A DNA stretch of 43,222 nucleotides from Planctomyces sp. Its GTDB lineage: Bacteria; Planctomycetota; Planctomycetia; Planctomycetales; Planctomycetaceae. Below the pieces are notes generated by a model, which saw only the letters and a list, made by a program, of their open reading frames with translations, searched no databases and was not told the origin of the DNA. Made by a program: the position numbers and the translations under genes. Shown here piece by piece: positions 1 through 7,854 of the stretch. The DNA lies in the NCBI GenBank assembly GCA_005798445.1, contig SYJG01000240.1, positions 1 through 43,222 of the forward strand, in the 5' to 3' direction. Each line of letters opens with the position of its first letter. Positions within the stretch are counted from its first letter, which is position 1.

Positions 1-60
1 CCTCCGAGTGATTCGATCCGGATTGACTTGACTCGGAGGGCTGACGCCCTGCCGCTCGCC
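1..60. repeat. Palindromic element, partial (family A)
   Basis: The arms CCTCCGAGT (1-9) and ACTCGGAGG (31-39) pair, and the right flank runs into GCCGCTCGCC. The fuller copy at 35873-35957 has the same core and the same CCGCTCGCC edge, so this is its right-hand part, cut by the window edge. It lies downstream of recG. Confidence 0.75.
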
Positions 61-92
61 GAATCTCTCATCACATCCCGCGAGAGGGATAA

Positions 93-113
93 CCACTTGC
101 TGGCGCGTCGTGC
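93..113. repeat. Solitary arm of a palindromic element (family C)
   Basis: These 21 bases differ at two positions from the right inner arm of the palindrome at 6300-6353, which reads CCACTCGCTTGCGCG followed by TCGTGC. No matching left arm is present here, so it is a half-element. It ends 18 bp from the recG stop codon. Confidence 0.6.
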
Positions 114-130
114 TGGTTTTGAAACTGCCA

Positions 131-2305
131 CTACCCTGTCTGCGGCAGGTCCATCAGCGTTGCGAAGCGGTCGAGCACTCGCAGTTTGAGTGGAGCGTAT
201 TCCGCCGTGTCGATTGAGCCGCTGTCGATCGCATCGCCGGCGGCGTGGCGAGCTTCAACCAGCAGTTCTTGGTCTCGCAAAATGTTCGCGAAGCGGAGCG
301 GCAATTCGCCGTGTTGCCGAGTGCCCAGGACGTCTCCAGGACCGCGTAGTTCGAAATCCGCCTCGGCGATTTGAAAACCGTTCGTGCTGGTCTCAACCGC
401 GTGCAACCGACGCAATGCGACGGGGTCGTCGGCATCAGAAAACAGGAAGCAATAGCCTTGGAACTTGCCACGACCGACGCGCCCTCGCAGTTGATGAAGC
501 TGTGACAGTCCGAAGCGTTCGGCGTGGAAGATGGCCATGAGTGTCGCGTTCGAAACATCGACGCCGACTTCGATGACGGTCGTTGAGATCAGCACCTGCA
601 AGTCGCCGTTGCGAAAATGTTCCATCGTCGCCGCCCGTTCGTCGCGCGGCATCCGACCGTGAACCAGTCCGACTCGAAAGCCTTTCAACTCACCAACCGA
701 CAGCCTAGCAAACGCTTCTTCAGCAGCGAGCGGCATGTCGGAGGCGGAACGTATCGCACCAGGAGCGAGGTTCCGCAACCATTCAATCACCGAGTCTTCG
801 TCAGCGTCATCACTGGCTCCGACTCGCGGGCAGACGACGTATGCTTGCCGGCCGGCGACAAGTTGTTGGCGGATGAACTCCCAAGCTCGCTGCCGAGTCG
901 GTACCGAAAAAACTCGGTTCGTCACAATCTTTTGCCGCCCCGGCGGGAGGTCCATGATCGACGTGATGTCGAGATCGCCGAATTGCGTCAGGCACAAGCT
1001 CCGCGGAATCGGTGTCGCGGTCATCACCAGTACATGCGGCGCGAGTCCGCCCCCGCCGAAGTGCGCGCGCTGTGCGACGCCGAACTTGTGTTGCTCGTCG
1101 ATCACGACCAGGCCGAGCTTCGCAAAGCGGACGTCCTTTTGGATCAGTGCCTGCGTCCCGACGATTAACTGCGCCGCGCCGGTTTCCATCTCGACGAGTG
1201 TTTGCCGTCGCTGCGACTCGGTCAGACTGCCGGTCAGCAGCCGCCGTTCGACGCGGCTTTCGGACAAGAGCGAGTCGATCGTGTTCCAGTGCTGCGTCGC
1301 GAGCAACTCGGTGGGAGTCATGATGAGCGTTTGATGTCCATTGGCCACCGCGACCAGCATTGCGTAAATCGCGATCGCGGTTTTGCCGGCCCCGACATCC
1401 GCTTGTAGCAACCGGTGCATGGCTTGATCTGAGGCGATGTCTCGGCAGATTTCCGAGACGGCTTGATTTTGTCCCTCGGTGAACTGAAACGGGAACAACC
1501 GCCGCGCTCGCGCGTCGATCTTGGCGTTGACCGGCAGCGGCGGAGCAGGGGGGCCGCGCTTCCAAGCTCGGCGTCGCAAAGCCAGGCCGACTTGAAACTC
1601 CAACAAGTCCTCGAAGATCAGCCGCCGCTTGGCCGCTTGAAACTCGGCCATCGTCTTGGGCACATGCAACTGTCGGATCGCGTCGCGGCGTCTCGGCAAC
1701 TTGTGTCTCGTGAGCAATTCGTCCGGCAAGTGTTCAACAATCAACTCCGCGAATCGTTCGGTGGTCGCTCGCGAGATGCGCCGCATCTCGAGCATCCGCA
1801 ATCCTTCGGTCAGGTGATAGCGCGGCAGCACTTCGCTCGGCGCGTCGCTGTCGTCGATGTCGAGGTATTGAACCTCAGGATTGCCGAACTCCCACCGGCC
1901 GGTCTTCCATTTCGGCTTGCCGGAGAAGAGCACCGTCTGCTGATCTACGAACCTCTTGATCATCCACGGTTGATTGAACCACATGCCGCGCACGTACCCG
2001 TCGCCGCAATCGAGCAGCACGGCGGTCATCGTCTTGCCGGTGTTGGTGAGCCGAGCATCCCGATCGACGACTTTGCCTTTCACCGACTGCAATGTGTCCG
2101 CCTGCAAATCCCGGACGCGCGTGACGCGAGACAAGTCCAGCACGTCACGCGGCACATTGAGCAGCACATCCTCGGCGGTCTTGAGTTCCAACCGTTCCAA
2201 CAACGATGCCCTCGCCGGTCCAACCCCAGGCAGAAATTGCACCGGAGTCTGGAGCGAGGGAATCTCATCTCGCTCAGCAATGTCGATGGAGTGCTCGTCG
2301 TCCAT
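131..2305 (-). CDS. recG: ATP-dependent DNA helicase RecG
   Basis: This 724-residue protein is the branch-migrating helicase that rescues stalled replication forks and processes recombination intermediates. Residues about 20-160 form the wedge/OB region with a helix-hairpin-like FLPGVGPARA stretch. The helicase core has motif I ADVGAGKT near 303-310, the DEQH Walker B box at 403-406, motif III MTATPIPR and, near the C-terminus, QLRGRVGRG, as in RecG and Mfd. Length fits the family (about 690-750). The reading frame stays open upstream for about 120 codons but that part overlaps the permease gene and has no RecG similarity, so I start at the ATG at 2305. It lies 46 bp after the permease stop and may be co-transcribed with it. 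Identity is certain; the start is less so. Confidence 0.95.
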   Translation of the reverse strand: MDDEHSIDIAERDEIPSLQTPVQFLPGVGPARASLLERLELKTAEDVLLNVPRDVLDLSRVTRVRDLQADTLQSVKGKVVDRDARLTNTGKTMTAVLLDCGDGYVRGMWFNQPWMIKRFVDQQTVLFSGKPKWKTGRWEFGNPEVQYLDIDDSDAPSEVLPRYHLTEGLRMLEMRRISRATTERFAELIVEHLPDELLTRHKLPRRRDAIRQLHVPKTMAEFQAAKRRLIFEDLLEFQVGLALRRRAWKRGPPAPPLPVNAKIDARARRLFPFQFTEGQNQAVSEICRDIASDQAMHRLLQADVGAGKTAIAIYAMLVAVANGHQTLIMTPTELLATQHWNTIDSLLSESRVERRLLTGSLTESQRRQTLVEMETGAAQLIVGTQALIQKDVRFAKLGLVVIDEQHKFGVAQRAHFGGGGLAPHVLVMTATPIPRSLCLTQFGDLDITSIMDLPPGRQKIVTNRVFSVPTRQRAWEFIRQQLVAGRQAYVVCPRVGASDDADEDSVIEWLRNLAPGAIRSASDMPLAAEEAFARLSVGELKGFRVGLVHGRMPRDERAATMEHFRNGDLQVLISTTVIEVGVDVSNATLMAIFHAERFGLSQLHQLRGRVGRGKFQGYCFLFSDADDPVALRRLHAVETSTNGFQIAEADFELRGPGDVLGTRQHGELPLRFANILRDQELLVEARHAAGDAIDSGSIDTAEYAPLKLRVLDRFATLMDLPQTG

Positions 2306-2351
2306 GTTCGGAAACAAACGGGGTTGGGTGGTGATGTGAATCGTTGAGTGA

Positions 2352-4556
2352 TCATGATAATCCGATTGGGAAGCCAAAGGCATTTGATCCTGCAAACCCA
2401 GGCAAAGAGGCAGTTGGTTCAAAGATTTCCGTCCCATCCGCTTGAGGAGTGGCATGCGGTGCGCCGCAGTGTTCGCAGGTGTCACGGGTGACGATGCGGA
2501 GTCTGCAACAGACTGGGCAGGCAATGCGGGCCGGCCGATCGTGGATGGCCAGCAGCAACAGCAGGCCGACCGGGCCGAACAGAAAACCGCAGCACGACCA
2601 ACTGAGGCGGCGAGCGGGGGAGAAGGCGTAGCGCCTTGCCAGCCAGTAGCAACTCGCGGCACCCAGCAGCGCATTCAGCAGCATCCCCACAACGTACAAC
2701 TGAATTCGGCCGTTGTTCAGGCCGGCGTTCAAGTCGAGTGGATAAGGGAAAATCGTGTAGACCATTTCGAGAAGCTCGCTCGAGAGTTTGCTGTATCCGT
2801 TGAGTTGGCCCGGAACGGTTCTAAAAAGGACGTTGTATAGGGCGCTGAGCAGTGCGGCGGCCTCGGCGGGCGACGTCACGAAGCCAAACCAGGGTTGATG
2901 CCGCGTCGGCTGGCCAAAGGGAATTGCCCGTAACGACGTGCGAGAGAGTTCGTGTCCGGAGGCATCGTATTCGATCATCTGCTGCGGCATCGTGCATCGT
3001 TCCACCACTCCCAGGAAATAGGAAGGTTGATACATGACCGCAAACCGCAACGGGTTCTCCAGTCGATGCAATGTTGCGATATGACTCTGGTGATCGTAAG
3101 CCAATGGCACTGAAAATTCCGTGGTTCCCTGATGGTCCAAAAGGTAAATCGCCCGGTCAGTTCCCACCACGGTCTGAGTGGACTTGCCAGATTCATTCCG
3201 GCGATAGGTCTGGATTCCCGGAATTCCCAGAGTTCCTTGATAGTCAGTCTCCAGGGGTACCCACGACCCATCGCCTCGCCACTCCCGAGCGCTTAGGACG
3301 GTCTCCCCCACGGCGGGGGAGAACAGCAACGGCAGGCGGCGCTGCGCAAAGTCCATCGCGTAAACGCCGCCGGGAAAAACCAAATAATCGGGGTTCGCGC
3401 GGATGTTCGAGTAATCCAGTCGGCCCTCGAATCGGGAACGAGGCTGCTCGCCGGCGGATACGAATTCTTCAGGGCCGATGCTGCCGATGAGGTGACGGCC
3501 TCCGAGATCGTAACCCACCAGCCGTCCTTGGTCGGGAACATAAGCCCAACTCTCGCCGGGAGGCGTCGTGGAATTTCCCAAAGAGACAAGGAATCGACTG
3601 AACACTCGATAATTCCTGTGGCCATGGTATGACTCCGAATGGGCACTGGTCAGTGGAGCATACAATCGCCCAAGTTCCGCGCGGACTTCGTGAACTGGCT
3701 TTCGTCGCAACTCGTCCAATTCATGGCCGTGGTGATCTTTGACTCGAATCCCCCCACGTCCCAAGTGTTCGACGATCAAGACTCGCCCGCTGTGGTCGAG
3801 CACATAGTTCGAATGGAAATAGTCGGAATTTGAATGAAACAGCCTGCTTTCGATGATCGTCTTGCTTTCCACGCTCAAGACGACCAGTCCGGTCAGGAAC
3901 GTGAAGGCCAGTCCGAACTTGGCGAGCCACGGCTGTGGCTCGTAGTCGCCCGCCGTCAGAAAACTTCCCCAGGCCGCCGCCGCGATCAAACCGCCGAACA
4001 GAAAAATGGCGAGCAGCGCCTGCCAGAATTCCGCCACGTTCCAAACCAGGAATCCGCTGAGGTAGGCGGCCAAAAAACCGAGGCTGCGGCTGCCGTACCA
4101 GCGCCCGCGACGCAGGGCCATGAGCGCTCCGGCGAAATAATAAACCAGCCCCGTCAAGATCTCAGCGAACCACGGGAACAACAACTGCCAGCGAACTGGA
4201 AACCCGAGATGCGGCGCAACATGTCCCGGCAGGAAACTTCTGACGAGATAAACCATCAAAGGGATTCCCAACGCCGCCATGTACAACCCCGCGCCAGTCA
4301 GCACCTTCGCCAGAAAGATGCGAGACGAGTTGACCGGCCGGTGTAACAGGATCGCCCGGCGGTCTCCCTGAGATTCAAACGTCATCTGCAAGATGCCCAG
4401 CACGCCGCCAAACACAGCACCGAGGAATCTCACAAATAAATAAAACGTGTCGCACAGACATTCCCCGTTGTTCGAAACATAAAGGCCGTACAGCACCAAA
4501 GGGACAGCCACCCATTTGAGGTTCTCGTGAAATTCTTTCCAGATCAGCGATTTCAT
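2352..4556 (-). CDS. Large ABC-2-like permease with soluble domain and C-terminal zinc ribbon
   Basis: This 734-residue membrane protein is the probable permease partner of the ATPase encoded just upstream. Its ATG overlaps the ATPase stop (ATGA). Residues 1 to about 235 contain six or so hydrophobic segments in an ABC-2 pattern starting MKSLIWKEF, a common start of such permeases. The middle 380 residues are soluble and rich in beta-type sequence (YDLGGRHLIG, LVFPGGVYAM), suggesting an extracytoplasmic domain. Two more membrane segments follow near 625-675. The tail carries CPVCC and CEHCGAPH, a likely four-cysteine zinc ribbon. The substrate cannot be told from sequence. Function as an ABC permease is inferred from context and topology. 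Confidence 0.75.
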   Translation of the reverse strand: MKSLIWKEFHENLKWVAVPLVLYGLYVSNNGECLCDTFYLFVRFLGAVFGGVLGILQMTFESQGDRRAILLHRPVNSSRIFLAKVLTGAGLYMAALGIPLMVYLVRSFLPGHVAPHLGFPVRWQLLFPWFAEILTGLVYYFAGALMALRRGRWYGSRSLGFLAAYLSGFLVWNVAEFWQALLAIFLFGGLIAAAAWGSFLTAGDYEPQPWLAKFGLAFTFLTGLVVLSVESKTIIESRLFHSNSDYFHSNYVLDHSGRVLIVEHLGRGGIRVKDHHGHELDELRRKPVHEVRAELGRLYAPLTSAHSESYHGHRNYRVFSRFLVSLGNSTTPPGESWAYVPDQGRLVGYDLGGRHLIGSIGPEEFVSAGEQPRSRFEGRLDYSNIRANPDYLVFPGGVYAMDFAQRRLPLLFSPAVGETVLSAREWRGDGSWVPLETDYQGTLGIPGIQTYRRNESGKSTQTVVGTDRAIYLLDHQGTTEFSVPLAYDHQSHIATLHRLENPLRFAVMYQPSYFLGVVERCTMPQQMIEYDASGHELSRTSLRAIPFGQPTRHQPWFGFVTSPAEAAALLSALYNVLFRTVPGQLNGYSKLSSELLEMVYTIFPYPLDLNAGLNNGRIQLYVVGMLLNALLGAASCYWLARRYAFSPARRLSWSCCGFLFGPVGLLLLLAIHDRPARIACPVCCRLRIVTRDTCEHCGAPHATPQADGTEIFEPTASLPGFAGSNAFGFPIGLS

Positions 4557-5521
4557 GGTTCGCCTCCGACGGTGCTAAAGAGACTCTTTTTGCCCTGGCG
4601 GCCGACATAGGCGGTCAGCGCGTCTTCCAGACTGAGGGGTTGTTCGTCCACGGATTCCGCTCCGAGTGAGTTGAGGATGCGCTCGATGCGTCCGGTGTCG
4701 TTGGCCACGATCAGCGTGAGGTCGTTGTCACTGCGTGTGGCGCGCAACAATCCGGGAATCTCGGGCAGGTCGCTGGGAGGCGGACTCGAAAAATGCCCGC
4801 TGATCTGCCGGACTCGGTCGCGGAATGTCTCCATGCTGCACGACGCCCGCAGGACGCTGTAGTCGAGAACCGCGACCTGATCGGCGATTCGCTCCACGTC
4901 ATCGAGCAGATGCGTTGAGAAGAAGATCGTCCGCTCGCGGTTGCGAGTGAAATAGATCATGGCTTCCAACAACGACCGCCGCGCCGCCGGGTCAAGCCCA
5001 GTCGCCGGGTCGTCGAGCATCAAGAGTTCCGGCTCAATGGCCAACGTCGTAGCCAGATGCAGCCCGGCCCGTTGACCGTGCGAAAGATCGCCCGCTTTCG
5101 TTTGCGGTAGGATGGCAAAATAGTCGATGACCGCCGCAAACGTGCTCTGTCGCCAGTGCGGATAGCAACTGCTTTGAAATCCGGCATACTGACCGACTCG
5201 CATCCAGGGATAGACGGGATGCCCTTCGGCCATATAGCCGATGCGGGCGCGGACTTGGGGAGGCAACTTCACGCTGTCGTGTCCGAGAATCGTCGACTGC
5301 CCGCGCGTCGGCGTTAAGAGGCCGAGCAACATGCGGATCGTGGTGGTCTTACCGGCGCCGTTGCGGCCGATGAAGGCCAAGACGCTGCCGCGTGGCACGT
5401 TGAGCGAAAGTCCGTTAACGGCGCAATGGCCGCCGAAAAACCGCGTGAGACCGCTCGCCTGAATCGCCCAATCTTGGCGATTCCCGTGCAATGTGCCGTC
5501 CTGATCGTCTGTGGAAATCAT
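4553..5521 (-). CDS. ABC transporter ATP-binding protein (YtrB-like)
   Basis: This 322-residue ATPase would power the permease encoded immediately downstream. Walker A is GRNGAGKT (52-59), the signature is LSHGQ (146-150), Walker B is LLMLDD (166-171) and the H-loop is in FFSTHLLDD (201-208). The residue after the Walker B aspartate is Asp (D171) where most ABC ATPases have the catalytic Glu, so turnover may be altered. The ATG at 5521 overlaps the TGA of the GntR gene by 4 bp. The frame continues upstream through the regulator gene, but the overlapping ATG gives a normal-length ATPase. The tail after residue 215 is a variable C-terminal domain of this subfamily. Confidence 0.9.
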   Translation of the reverse strand: MISTDDQDGTLHGNRQDWAIQASGLTRFFGGHCAVNGLSLNVPRGSVLAFIGRNGAGKTTTIRMLLGLLTPTRGQSTILGHDSVKLPPQVRARIGYMAEGHPVYPWMRVGQYAGFQSSCYPHWRQSTFAAVIDYFAILPQTKAGDLSHGQRAGLHLATTLAIEPELLMLDDPATGLDPAARRSLLEAMIYFTRNRERTIFFSTHLLDDVERIADQVAVLDYSVLRASCSMETFRDRVRQISGHFSSPPPSDLPEIPGLLRATRSDNDLTLIVANDTGRIERILNSLGAESVDEQPLSLEDALTAYVGRQGKKSLFSTVGGEP

Positions 5522-5934
5522 TGTGAGGTCTCCATGGTTCTGGCGTCCCATTCGAGTGCGGTCAGACTTTTTTCGACGACGCCTTGGATTTCGTCGGCGG
5601 CAAAATCGAGGAAGATGGCCTCGCGGACGAATGCGTCTGCCGCGCGCCGCAGCCGCCGGCTGCGTTCGGCCTTGCTGAACATCTGCCGCTTGGGAGCCAC
5701 GAAATAACCCAGGCTCTGCCGCGATTCCAAGACGCCGTCCCGAACCAGTTCGCTGAACGCTTTGGCGACGGTGTTGACGTTGATCAACAGTCGCTCGGCG
5801 AGAGCACGAACGCTGGGAAGGGCATGACCCGGAGGCAAGACCCCGGTCGCCGCCGCCAGCCGTACCTGATCCACGATCTGTCGGTAGATCGGCGTCCGCG
5901 TTCCGGTCGAAATGTTGATCTGCCAAGCCGCCAC
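5518..5934 (-). CDS. GntR-family transcriptional regulator (YtrA type)
   Basis: This 138-residue regulator has a GntR winged helix at about 10-75 (PIYRQIVDQVRLAAATGVL, LPSVRALAERLLINVNTV, GVLESRQSLGYFV), followed by a short helical tail of about 60 residues. That architecture is the YtrA subfamily, whose members usually control a linked ABC transporter. It starts with GTG at 5934 and shares a 4-bp overlap with the ATPase gene. A perfect inverted repeat lies 12 bp upstream of the start and is the obvious candidate operator for autoregulation. The effector is unknown. Confidence 0.9.
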   Translation of the reverse strand: MAAWQINISTGTRTPIYRQIVDQVRLAAATGVLPPGHALPSVRALAERLLINVNTVAKAFSELVRDGVLESRQSLGYFVAPKRQMFSKAERSRRLRRAADAFVREAIFLDFAADEIQGVVEKSLTALEWDARTMETSQ

Positions 5935-5945
5935 GATTGCACCAC

Positions 5946-5968
5946 TTGTACTATTGGTAGTAGTACAA
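5946..5968. promoter_or_regulatory. Candidate GntR operator upstream of the regulator-ABC operon
   Basis: TTGTACTA (5946-5953) and TAGTACAA (5961-5968) form a perfect 8-bp inverted repeat with a 7-bp spacer. It ends 12 bp from the GTG start of the GntR gene, so bound protein would cover the promoter or start region. Binding by the adjacent regulator is inferred from position and symmetry. Confidence 0.65.
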
Positions 5969-6137
5969 TATGAAGTCGCGGCCCGCGTGGGTCAAGTCAT
6001 GAGACTTCAGACGATCCGATATCGTTTCGGTCAGTTGAACGAAGCTCCGTCGGGCTTATTCAAGAAAACGCGTCGTCGGCCAATCGAAAGTGCTAAGGGG
6101 ACCGGGAAAAATGAAATCGTGTTTTGCCTCGTCGAAC

Positions 6138-6209
6138 CTCTGCGCTCTTCGCTCCTCTGCGGTAGAACATGAACCCACGTTTCACCGCAGAGGAGCGAAG
6201 AGTGCAGAG
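6138..6209. repeat. Palindromic element (family B)
   Basis: The arms at 6138-6163 and 6184-6209 are 26 bp with one mismatch and begin CTCTGCGCTCTTCGCTCCTC. A second copy with almost the same arms lies at 39025-39100. Confidence 0.85.
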
Positions 6210-6274
6210 AATTCAAACTGTAGCGAATCTCAAAACACGAAGTTGTTTGTCCTCGCCTCCGAAGGAAGGGGGAT

Positions 6275-6386
6275 GCAATAACTTCCCGAACTCCTGTTGG
6301 CACGACGCGCAAGTGAGTGGATCCAACCACGACCACTCGCTTGCGCGTCGTGCTATCCTCCCATTGGGATCGGGAAGTTATTGTGC
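6275..6386. repeat. Nested palindromic element (family C inside an outer inverted repeat)
   Basis: The outer arms CAATAACTTCCCGA (6276-6289) and TCGGGAAGTTATTG (6370-6383) match perfectly. Inside them the arms 6300-6320 and 6333-6353 are 21 bp with one mismatch. The inner arm recurs alone at 93-113. This looks like one palindrome inserted in another, or one composite element. Confidence 0.8.
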
Positions 6387-6611
6387 TCCCGTTCCTAAAA
6401 ACGTCTTGGGATGCCGTGGACCGATTCGGCAATTCCCTCCAACGTCTGGGCGACGGCTCGTAGCCAGCACGTCGGTTTGGTGAATGTCCTGAAATTGGAC
6501 GGATCGGTGGACTCAATCAGCAACAACATCTCTCAGGAAGTCTGGGCTCGCCAGCATTCGAAGGACAGATTGACTCCATAAACCTTCGGGGGACTCGACG
6601 ATTGAACCGGT

Positions 6612-7787
6612 CTATCTGACTGGCGGGCCGATGCGAAGGTTGCGGAATTTCACCTCAGTGCTGTGGTTTTGCAGGCCGAGGAAACCTTGGAGTTGCCGCA
6701 GTTTGATGAGCGGGTGCGATTCGCTGTTGATGTCGGTGACGGTGACGCCGTTGTGGCGGGTGATGACTCGGTCGCCATCGCACACGATTTCGAGTGTGTT
6801 CCATTCGCCGGGCGGACGGGTATTGCGCGGGTTGGCTCCGGCGATGTCGTAGATCGACGCCGAGTACTGATAGTCCTTGAGCTTGGCGTGCTCTTTGGCG
6901 GCATCGTCGAGAACTTGGACCTCGAAGCCAGCGGGAGGCTTCGTGTCGTTCTCACGATGGTGGTTGCCGTCCTGGGGGACTCGGACGTAGACGCCGCTGT
7001 TGCCGCCGACGGCCAGCAGGTAATCGAATCGCATTGAGAAATTGTCGTACTCGCGACAGGTCCGCAGCCACGGGCCCTTCTGGCCGGTGCAGACGAGCAG
7101 GCCGTTTTCGATTTTCCAGCAAGTCTCGGCCGGTTGGCCGGCTCCTTCCCAGCCGGCGAAGTTCTGGCCGTTGAACATCGACGCGAAACCGAGTTCGGTG
7201 ATGCAGAGATTGCGCAGCAGGAACTGGCCCCCTTTCGGAACCTCGACTTGAATGCCGACGTGGCCGACCGGTTCTTTGATTCCTGTGACGGAATACGCCA
7301 AGCAACCATTGATGACCATCGTGACGCGGTCGCCGACGACGGTGATGTCGAAGGCGTTCCATTCGCCCGGCCGCACGAGGCCTTTGCTCTCGGCTCCGGG
7401 CAGGCTGCCGATGTTCCCTTCTTTGCCTTGCAGCAGATTGGCTTGATAGCCCTTCTTCGGGAACGGAGCGCCGTCACGTTGTGCTCGCAAATAGATGCCG
7501 GCGTCGTAGGTATCGGCCTTCAAGGCTTTCCATTCGACGTGCAGTTGGAAGTCGGAATAGACGTGATGCGACCTCAACCAGCCGTCACCGTCCTTGAGCA
7601 GCAGATTGCCGTCTTGGATTTCGACCTTCGCGCCGTTCTCGACGGCCCAACCGTCGAGCGATTTCCCGTCGAACAGACAGGACGTGTGGCCCACGCGGGC
7701 GCTTGCGTCCTGAGCCAACGTCGGATGCGAACTCATGACGAAAAGCCATGTGAGGCAACTGACGGACGCCGAGATCATCGTTCGCAT
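6612..7787 (-). CDS. Exported two-domain DUF1080 protein (3-keto-disaccharide hydrolase-like)
   Basis: This 391-residue protein has an N-terminal signal peptide (hydrophobic ISASVSCLTWLFVMSS, likely cleaved after LAQ) and two tandem DUF1080 concanavalin-like beta-sandwich domains. Domain 1 (about 35-200) carries LFDGKSLDGWAV, YDAGIYLRAQ and GEWNAFDITVVGDR. Domain 2 (about 203-391) carries MFNGQNFAGWEG, GNSGVYVRVP and GEWNTLEIVCDGDRV. DUF1080 is named 3-keto-disaccharide hydrolase, but planctomycetes have many paralogs, so the substrate is unknown. I start at the ATG at 7787, because the upstream open frame is only the translated palindrome at 7804-7842. Confidence 0.85.
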   Translation of the reverse strand: MRTMISASVSCLTWLFVMSSHPTLAQDASARVGHTSCLFDGKSLDGWAVENGAKVEIQDGNLLLKDGDGWLRSHHVYSDFQLHVEWKALKADTYDAGIYLRAQRDGAPFPKKGYQANLLQGKEGNIGSLPGAESKGLVRPGEWNAFDITVVGDRVTMVINGCLAYSVTGIKEPVGHVGIQVEVPKGGQFLLRNLCITELGFASMFNGQNFAGWEGAGQPAETCWKIENGLLVCTGQKGPWLRTCREYDNFSMRFDYLLAVGGNSGVYVRVPQDGNHHRENDTKPPAGFEVQVLDDAAKEHAKLKDYQYSASIYDIAGANPRNTRPPGEWNTLEIVCDGDRVITRHNGVTVTDINSESHPLIKLRQLQGFLGLQNHSTEVKFRNLRIGPPVR

Positions 7788-7803
7788 GGTGTTGCTCCAG
7801 GTT

Positions 7804-7849
7804 GGGCACGATTGCCCGACTCCGTGACGGGCAAGAGTGCCCGTCTTAC
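7804..7849. repeat. Palindromic element (family D, short copy)
   Basis: GGGCACGATTGCCCG (7804-7818) pairs with CGGGCAAGAGTGCCC (7828-7842), followed by GTCTTAC. It fills most of the 67-bp gap between the GspE-like stop (7855) and the DUF1080 start. The same family is at 9192-9254. Confidence 0.75.
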
Positions 7850-7854
7850 AAAAA

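Larger units (their letters stand above)
5969..6611. other. Gene-free region of about 640 bp filled with palindromes
   Basis: I see no credible coding sequence here on either strand. Open frames are low-complexity readings of the palindromes. The stretch contains the palindromes at 6138-6209 and 6275-6386. Short flanking matches (CGTGTTTTG and CAAAACACG) around the first suggest it sits inside an older inverted repeat. It separates the GntR promoter from the 3' end of the DUF1080 gene. Confidence 0.6.

Noticed and set aside
1463-2347. Long open frame on the plus strand opposite recG
   Set aside because: It is an antisense shadow of a confidently assigned gene with no ribosome site or recognisable family.
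2306-2674. N-terminal extension of about 120 codons on the recG frame
   Set aside because: It overlaps the 3' end of the permease gene, has no RecG similarity, and a start at 2305 gives normal family length.
6031-6516. 161-codon frame in the gene-free region
   Set aside because: It is made of translated palindromes (for example SLLCGETWVHVLPQRSEERR) and has no start signal.
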